From assembly GCF_000698555.1 (NCBI RefSeq), contig NZ_JFHE01000014.1, forward strand, positions 1 through 64,000: a stretch of DNA of 64,000 nucleotides. Direction: 5' to 3'. The DNA is from Caballeronia grimmiae (GTDB lineage: Bacteria; Pseudomonadota; Gammaproteobacteria; Burkholderiales; Burkholderiaceae). Under the pieces are notes generated by a model, which saw only the letters and a program-made list of their open reading frames with translations, was not told the origin of the DNA and did no database searches. The position numbers were made by a program, and so were the translations under genes. Shown here piece by piece: positions 59,409-64,000 of this stretch. Position 1 is the stretch's first letter. Each line of letters starts with the position of its first letter.

Positions 59409-59660
59409 TCAGTTTGAGTGCTGCTGCGCGCAAGCCGGATTGAAAACCCGCTTCGTCGATGCCGGGTTGTTCGCGAGCTTTCCGACCGGCCGACGTGGCC
59501 GGGCCACGAGTTCGCCGCCGCAGTTGGGGCATTTCCCATTCAGCACGCGGGTCGCACAGTCCACGCAAAAAGTGCATTCGAATGAGCAGATTCGAGCCTC
59601 GGCGGAATCTGGCGGCAGGTCTTTGTCGCAACACTCACAACCAGGTCTCAACTCCAGCAT
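59409..59660 (-). CDS. DUF1272 zinc-binding protein
   Basis: An 83-residue protein with the cysteine pattern of DUF1272: CECCDKDLPP, ICSFECTFCVDCA and GKCPNCGGEL, at least nine cysteines in three clusters, likely binding two metal ions. The family is uncharacterised. The C-terminal 25 residues are extra to the core. Confidence 0.85.
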   Translation of the reverse strand: MLELRPGCECCDKDLPPDSAEARICSFECTFCVDCATRVLNGKCPNCGGELVARPRRPVGKLANNPASTKRVFNPACAQQHSN

Positions 59661-59737
59661 GACGGTTTCCTGTTGATGGTCTCAGCGCGAGACGGTCGAT
59701 GCAGCATAACAAGCTGAGCGTTTCCTGTTCGACTGTT

Positions 59738-59754
59738 TTGCATTCGGTATGCAA
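59738..59754. repeat. Perfect TTGCAT-N5-ATGCAA palindrome
   Basis: TTGCAT-TCGGT-ATGCAA; one more T/A pair extends each arm to TTTGCAT/ATGCAAA (59737-59755). It lies 71 bp upstream of the lipoprotein start at 59826, in the promoter region. Confidence 0.75.
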
Positions 59755-59825
59755 ATTGCTGCGGTGCCGCGACGTTCCGCCGACTCCGTGCCGACGATCC
59801 TCCTCGCACAATCCACCCCGAGCCC

Positions 59826-60917
59826 ATGATCAGGACCTTAGCCAGCACGATCCCCACGAAAGCCTTGTCCATTGCCGTTCTGTCCGCCTCCTTTCTTGCG
59901 GCAGGCTGTTCCAGCCTTGGCCCGTCACGCCTCAAGGCCGATCAGGTCGACTACGCCCGCGCGCTCGGCGATGCGCAGAAGCGCGAAATCCTCGCTGCGA
60001 TCGTCGGTCTGCGTTTTGCCGATGCGCCGTCGTTTCTGACCGTGAGCAGCATCATCGCGGCCTACAACTTCGATGCAAGCGGCGGTGCAATTTTGAATGC
60101 AGGATCGGGCGCGCAACCGAACTATGCACAGGCGACGGGCAGCGTGTCGTATTCGAATCACCCGACGTTCACCTTCACCCCGACGACCGGCGACGCCTAC
60201 GCCAGCGCCTACATCCGGCCGCTGTCGCCGACGCTCGTGCTGCCGCTCGCGGAGAGTGGCATGCCGATCGACTTGCTGCTGCGTATCACCGCGCAATCGA
60301 TCGCGGGCCTCCAGAACGGCAACGCGCTCGGCGGGCCGAACGCATCGGGCGCGCCGGAGTTCTTCCTGTTGATTCAGGCGTTGAGGCGTTTGCAACTGGC
60401 GGGCGAGTTGAACGTGGAATCGCGCAACGAGGACCACGTGGGGCGCGTGTACATCACGCTTGCCGCGACGCGCAGCGGCTCGAACAAGGCCACCGTCGAC
60501 GACCTCGCACTTGTCCGCAAGCTGCTTCATCTGTCGCCGAAGATGAAGACGTATGAGATCGTGTACGGCCAGTCGTCGGACAAGGATCGCATTCCGATGG
60601 TGACGCGCTCGGTATTCGGCATCCTGACCGATCTCGGCGCGCAGATTCCTGTACCCGACGCGCAAGTCGGAACCGGCGCGACAAAGCCGACGATCGGCCT
60701 GATCGGTGGCGAAACGCGGCCGACCATCGTCGTGAAAGTCGGCGAGAAAGCGCCACAGGATGCGTACGTAAGCGTGCTCTACGACAAATCGCAGTACTGG
60801 ATCGATCGGGGCGACTTCGACTCGAAGTACGCGTTCACTGTCGTGCAGAACCTGATGGCGCTCGCGGAAGTCACCGATACGTCGAAGGCGCCGGTGGTGA
60901 CAATTCCGGCGAACTGA
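59826..60917 (+). CDS. Putative lipoprotein of unknown function
   Basis: A 363-residue lipoprotein with signal sequence and lipobox LAAGCSS near residue 28. The mature part has no domain I can name: an N-terminal helical segment (DQVDYARALGDAQKREILAAIVGLRFADAP) with a following beta-rich region and a C-terminal segment YVSVLYDKSQYWIDRGDFDSKYAFTVVQNLMALAE. It precedes the RND pump gene by 324 bp. The two are separated by a strong hairpin, so cotranscription is doubtful. Confidence 0.75.
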   Translation: MIRTLASTIPTKALSIAVLSASFLAAGCSSLGPSRLKADQVDYARALGDAQKREILAAIVGLRFADAPSFLTVSSIIAAYNFDASGGAILNAGSGAQPNYAQATGSVSYSNHPTFTFTPTTGDAYASAYIRPLSPTLVLPLAESGMPIDLLLRITAQSIAGLQNGNALGGPNASGAPEFFLLIQALRRLQLAGELNVESRNEDHVGRVYITLAATRSGSNKATVDDLALVRKLLHLSPKMKTYEIVYGQSSDKDRIPMVTRSVFGILTDLGAQIPVPDAQVGTGATKPTIGLIGGETRPTIVVKVGEKAPQDAYVSVLYDKSQYWIDRGDFDSKYAFTVVQNLMALAEVTDTSKAPVVTIPAN

Positions 60918-61241
60918 AATTGCGTTTTGCATGCGGCATGCAGCACGCCGCATGCAAAACGCCTCCCTGACAGCCGGCTGACCGTTTCATGTCACGGGCG
61001 ACAAGTTGTGCTCAGCAAGAGCAAAAGGCAATACCGCGCCAAACCACGCTGCGCGGCTTGACTGACGCCATTCGACGCGAAGCAACGCATTGATCTAAAG
61101 AAAACCTTCCGCATAAACCCTCGCAACCGTTTGCGCGATTTGTTTTGTAAGCTTCATCTGTGTCATCGTATCGAGACCATCGAGCAGGGCGAAACAACAC
61201 AGCGCGCAGATAACAAACCCAACGGGGCAGGCGGAATTTCG
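60918..61241. other. Gene-free region before the RND pump gene
   Basis: Apart from the inverted repeat at 60922-60962 no gene is supported. The segment 61080-61200 is less GC-rich (GATCTAAAGAAAACC, GCGATTTGTTTTGTAAGC) and probably contains the pump promoter. I cannot place the boxes with confidence. Confidence 0.5.
60922..60962. repeat. Perfect 16-bp inverted repeat of the TGCATGC family
   Basis: GCGTTTTGCATGCGGC (60922-60937) and its exact complement (60947-60962) flank a 9-base loop, ATGCAGCAC. Inside, TTGCAT-GCGGC-ATGCAG (60927-60943) matches the 17-bp family with one mismatch. It begins 5 bp after the lipoprotein stop and could act as a terminator hairpin, but no T run follows. Confidence 0.75.
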
Positions 61242-64000
61242 ATGTGGATCGTAAGACTCGCGCTCAGGCGTCCGTACACGTTTATCATCCTGTCGCTGCT
61301 GTTGCTGATCATCGGCCCGCTCGTCATTCTGCGCACGCCTACCGATATCTTTCCGAACATCGACATACCGGTCGTCAGCGTCATCTGGAGTTACAACGGC
61401 CTGCCGCCGGATCAGATGGAACGCCGCATCACGCTGAACTACGAACGCGGTCTGTCAGTTGCGGTCAACGACATCGAACACATCGAATCGGAATCGTTGC
61501 CGGGCATCGCGGTCATTCGCATCTATTTCCAGCCGAACGCGAACGTCGATGAAGCTATCGCCGAGATCACCGCGCTCTCGCAGACGCAGTTGCGCTCACT
61601 TCCGCCCGGCATTACGCCCCCGAACATTCTGCGCTTCAATGCATCGACGGTGCCGATACTGCGCCTCGCTTTGTCGTCGGCCGAACTCACGGAACAGCAA
61701 CTTTATGACTTCGGCAATAGCTTCCTGAAGACGCAGCTCGCGACGGTGCAGGGCGCATCCGTGCCGTTGCCATATGGCGGCAAGCAGCGGCAGATCATGG
61801 TCGATATCGATTCACAAAAGCTGCAGGCCAAGAACCTCGCGCCGACCGATGTCGTCAATGCAATCAGCGCGCAGAACCTCATCCTGCCGACCGGCACGAC
61901 GAAGATCGGCTCGATGGAATACTCAGTCGGCCTGAACGCAAGCCCGAGCACGCTGGAAGGACTCAACGATATCCCGATCCGCACCGGTCCCGGCGGCACG
62001 ATCTACATCAAGGACGTCGCGCATGTCCGCGACGGCTTCCAGCCGCAGACCAACATCGTGCGCGTCGACGGCACGCGCGCATCGCTTCTGACGATCAACA
62101 AGAGCGGCAACGCATCGACGCTCGATATCGTTGCGCGCGTGAAGAATCTTCTGCCCACCTTGCGCGGCATGGTGCCTGAATCGCTGAAGATCGAGCCGGT
62201 CGCGGACCAGTCGTTGTTCGTGCGCGCATCGGTGTCCGGCGTGCTGCGCGAAGCGGTCATCGCAGCGGGACTGACCGCGCTGATGGTGCTGCTCTTTCTC
62301 GGTAGCTGGCGCGCGACGCTCATCATCGCGATCTCCATTCCGCTATCGATGCTGACGTCGATCGTCGCGCTCTCCGCAATCGGCCAGACCATCAACATCA
62401 TGACGCTGGGCGGTCTTGCGCTGGCCGTCGGCATTCTCGTCGACGATGCGACGGTCGCGATCGAGAACATCAGTCAGAATCTGGAACAGGGCAAGGAACT
62501 CGAACAAGCCATTCTCGATGGCGCACAGCAGATTGCCGTGCCGACCCTCGTCTCGACGCTCTCCATCTGCATCGTATTCATTCCGATGTTCCTGCTCACC
62601 GGCGTCGCGCATTATCTGTTCGTGCCGATGGCCGAGGCCGTCGTGTTCGCGATGCTCGCGTCGTACTTCTTCTCGCGCACGCTCATTCCGACGCTCGCAA
62701 AGTATTTGCTGCGCCATCACGAACACATGGGCGGCGATGTCGAATCGATGAAGGGTTCGCGCAATCTCTTTGTGCGGATTCATCTGGGTTTCGAGCGGCG
62801 TTTCGAAGCGGTGCGCGGCCGATATCGCGCTTTTCTCGAAGCGCGGCTCGCGCATCCGGGCGGCTTTGCATCGCTCTTTCTTGCGTGCTGTCTGCTCTCG
62901 CTTGCGCTCGCGCCGTTCCTGGGACGCGACTTCTTTCCATCGGTCGATTCGGGCGTCATCGCGATGCACATGCGAACCAAGACAGGCACGCGCATCGAAG
63001 AGACGGCCGTGCTGACCGATCGCGTCGACAATCGCATACGCGAACTGATCCCTCGCAACGAGATTCGCTCGATCATCGACAACATGGGCTTGCCGGTATC
63101 GGGCATCAATCTCTCGTATAACAACACGGGCACCGTGAGCACCGCCGATGCGGACGTGCTCATCAGCCTCAACGAAGATCATGCGCCGACCGATGACTAT
63201 ATCCGCATGCTGAGAAAGCGCTTGCCGCAAGAGTTTCCCGGCGTGACGTTCTCATTCTTGCCCGCCGATATCACGAGCCAGATCCTCAACTTCGGCTTGC
63301 CCGCGCCGATCGATATCGCGATCACCGGGCGCGACGTGCGCGGCAACCGCGACTTCGCGAATCATTTGCTCGAGAAGATACGTCGCGTCCCCGGTCTCGT
63401 CGATGCACGCATTCAGCAGCCCTCCGATCTTCCATCGATCAATGTCGAAGTCGATCGCACGAAAGCGTTGCAAGCGGGATTCACACAGCGCGACGTTGCG
63501 AACAATCTGCTCATCACGCTGTCGGGAAGCCAGCAAACGACGCCGACGTTCTGGCTCAATCCGGTCAATGGCGTGAGCTACAACGTGATCACGACCGCGC
63601 CGCAATACGACATGAATTCACTGCAATCGGTGGCCAATATTCCGGTGACGTCGGCGAGCGGCAAGACGAATATTCTCGGTGCGCTGGCCTCGCTTTCGCG
63701 CAGCTCGCGCGATGCAGTCGTCTATCACTACAACGCGCAGACCACCATCAATCTCTATGCGACCACGGAACGCCGCGATCTCGGTGCCGTATCCGACGAC
63801 GTGCAACGCATCATCGATGAATCGCGCGGACAATTGCCGAAGGGCTCGTCCATCGATATACGCGGTCAGGTCGAAACGATGAACACGTCGTTCTCCGGTC
63901 TCAGGCTCGGGCTGATTCTCGCTGTCGTGCTCGTGTATCTGCTGATTGTCGTGAACTTCCAGTCGTGGCTAGATCCGTTCATCATCATCACCGCGTTGCC
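61242..64000 (+). CDS. RND efflux transporter permease subunit (5' part, runs off the window)
   Basis: The first 919 or so codons of an inner-membrane drug/proton antiporter of the AcrB/HAE1 type. Visible features are the first membrane segment after MWIVRLALRRPYTF, the periplasmic porter domain (TDIFPNIDIPVVSVIW), and membrane segment 4 with the proton-relay pair in GILVDDATVAIENI. Large second-half porter sequence follows from about residue 560. No adaptor gene precedes it; adaptor and outer-membrane channel genes may follow beyond the window. The drug range is unknown. Confidence 0.92.
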   Translation, partial: MWIVRLALRRPYTFIILSLLLLIIGPLVILRTPTDIFPNIDIPVVSVIWSYNGLPPDQMERRITLNYERGLSVAVNDIEHIESESLPGIAVIRIYFQPNANVDEAIAEITALSQTQLRSLPPGITPPNILRFNASTVPILRLALSSAELTEQQLYDFGNSFLKTQLATVQGASVPLPYGGKQRQIMVDIDSQKLQAKNLAPTDVVNAISAQNLILPTGTTKIGSMEYSVGLNASPSTLEGLNDIPIRTGPGGTIYIKDVAHVRDGFQPQTNIVRVDGTRASLLTINKSGNASTLDIVARVKNLLPTLRGMVPESLKIEPVADQSLFVRASVSGVLREAVIAAGLTALMVLLFLGSWRATLIIAISIPLSMLTSIVALSAIGQTINIMTLGGLALAVGILVDDATVAIENISQNLEQGKELEQAILDGAQQIAVPTLVSTLSICIVFIPMFLLTGVAHYLFVPMAEAVVFAMLASYFFSRTLIPTLAKYLLRHHEHMGGDVESMKGSRNLFVRIHLGFERRFEAVRGRYRAFLEARLAHPGGFASLFLACCLLSLALAPFLGRDFFPSVDSGVIAMHMRTKTGTRIEETAVLTDRVDNRIRELIPRNEIRSIIDNMGLPVSGINLSYNNTGTVSTADADVLISLNEDHAPTDDYIRMLRKRLPQEFPGVTFSFLPADITSQILNFGLPAPIDIAITGRDVRGNRDFANHLLEKIRRVPGLVDARIQQPSDLPSINVEVDRTKALQAGFTQRDVANNLLITLSGSQQTTPTFWLNPVNGVSYNVITTAPQYDMNSLQSVANIPVTSASGKTNILGALASLSRSSRDAVVYHYNAQTTINLYATTERRDLGAVSDDVQRIIDESRGQLPKGSSIDIRGQVETMNTSFSGLRLGLILAVVLVYLLIVVNFQSWLDPFIIITAL

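Noticed and set aside
1-64000. Mobile elements, CRISPR arrays, tRNA or rRNA genes
   Set aside because: I looked for transposase or integrase motifs, direct-repeat arrays and structural RNA signatures on both strands and saw none I could support.

Overview
The window is high-GC DNA from a Burkholderiaceae genome, most likely Caballeronia or Paraburkholderia. This is inferred from the phaA-phaB-phaR polyhydroxyalkanoate cluster, a BktB-type thiolase, the OmpC-like porin, a ligD with the order phosphoesterase-ligase-polymerase, a PtxS/kgu locus and several small protein families typical of that group. It looks like ordinary chromosome. I see no rRNA, tRNA, CRISPR array, integrase, transposase or phage gene.

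Layout. 1-9 kb: end of phaA, phaB and phaR (PHB synthesis and its regulator), a repeat-like gene-free block (1588-2345), then rimO, a 2-keto-3-deoxygluconate kinase, bktB, a lipoprotein, a cystathionine beta-lyase-like gene and serB. 9-16 kb: a divergent LysR/quinone oxidoreductase pair, a secreted protein, and the Ku-LigD end-joining pair with a small acidic protein. 16-22 kb: a red-light signalling operon of haem oxygenase (bphO), bacteriophytochrome kinase (bphP), a CheY-like regulator and a hybrid kinase, linked by stop/start overlaps. 22-35 kb: two VOC proteins, a FetAB-type ABC exporter, an AsmA protein, a lower-GC unknown gene, a ClC channel, an aldo/keto reductase, a GST, a second PLP lyase/synthase and YeiH with its divergent LysR regulator. 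35.8-41.5 kb: a 2-ketogluconate locus, kguE-kguK-kguT-kguD-ptxS, with a perfect 16-bp palindromic operator in front of kguE. 41-54 kb: an intramembrane protease-like protein, small conserved proteins, an AsnC regulator with a saccharopine-dehydrogenase-like enzyme, a cation/proton antiporter, a flavin oxidoreductase, an MFS carrier, a PRC-barrel lipoprotein, an ankyrin protein, a methyltransferase and a Rieske oxygenase. 55-64 kb: a porin, an SDR, an orphan DUF2235 hydrolase, small proteins, a lipoprotein and the first part of an RND pump.

The most unusual signal is a dispersed 17-bp palindrome, TTGCAT-N5-ATGCAA. It has three perfect copies and three with one mismatch, plus degenerate and expanded relatives. 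They are almost all intergenic and often lie in front of amino-acid-metabolism genes or regulators. Other sequence-level findings are a CTGC-N4-GCAG site inside an inverted repeat before phaR, the kguE operator that forces a downstream GTG start, an exact 18-bp sequence shared by two distant intergenic regions, a switch in strand composition at a 22-bp hairpin between kguT and kguD, and a 28-codon ORF bridging two genes of the phytochrome operon. I found no clearly new multi-gene system. The palindrome family and the phytochrome operon deserve follow-up first.
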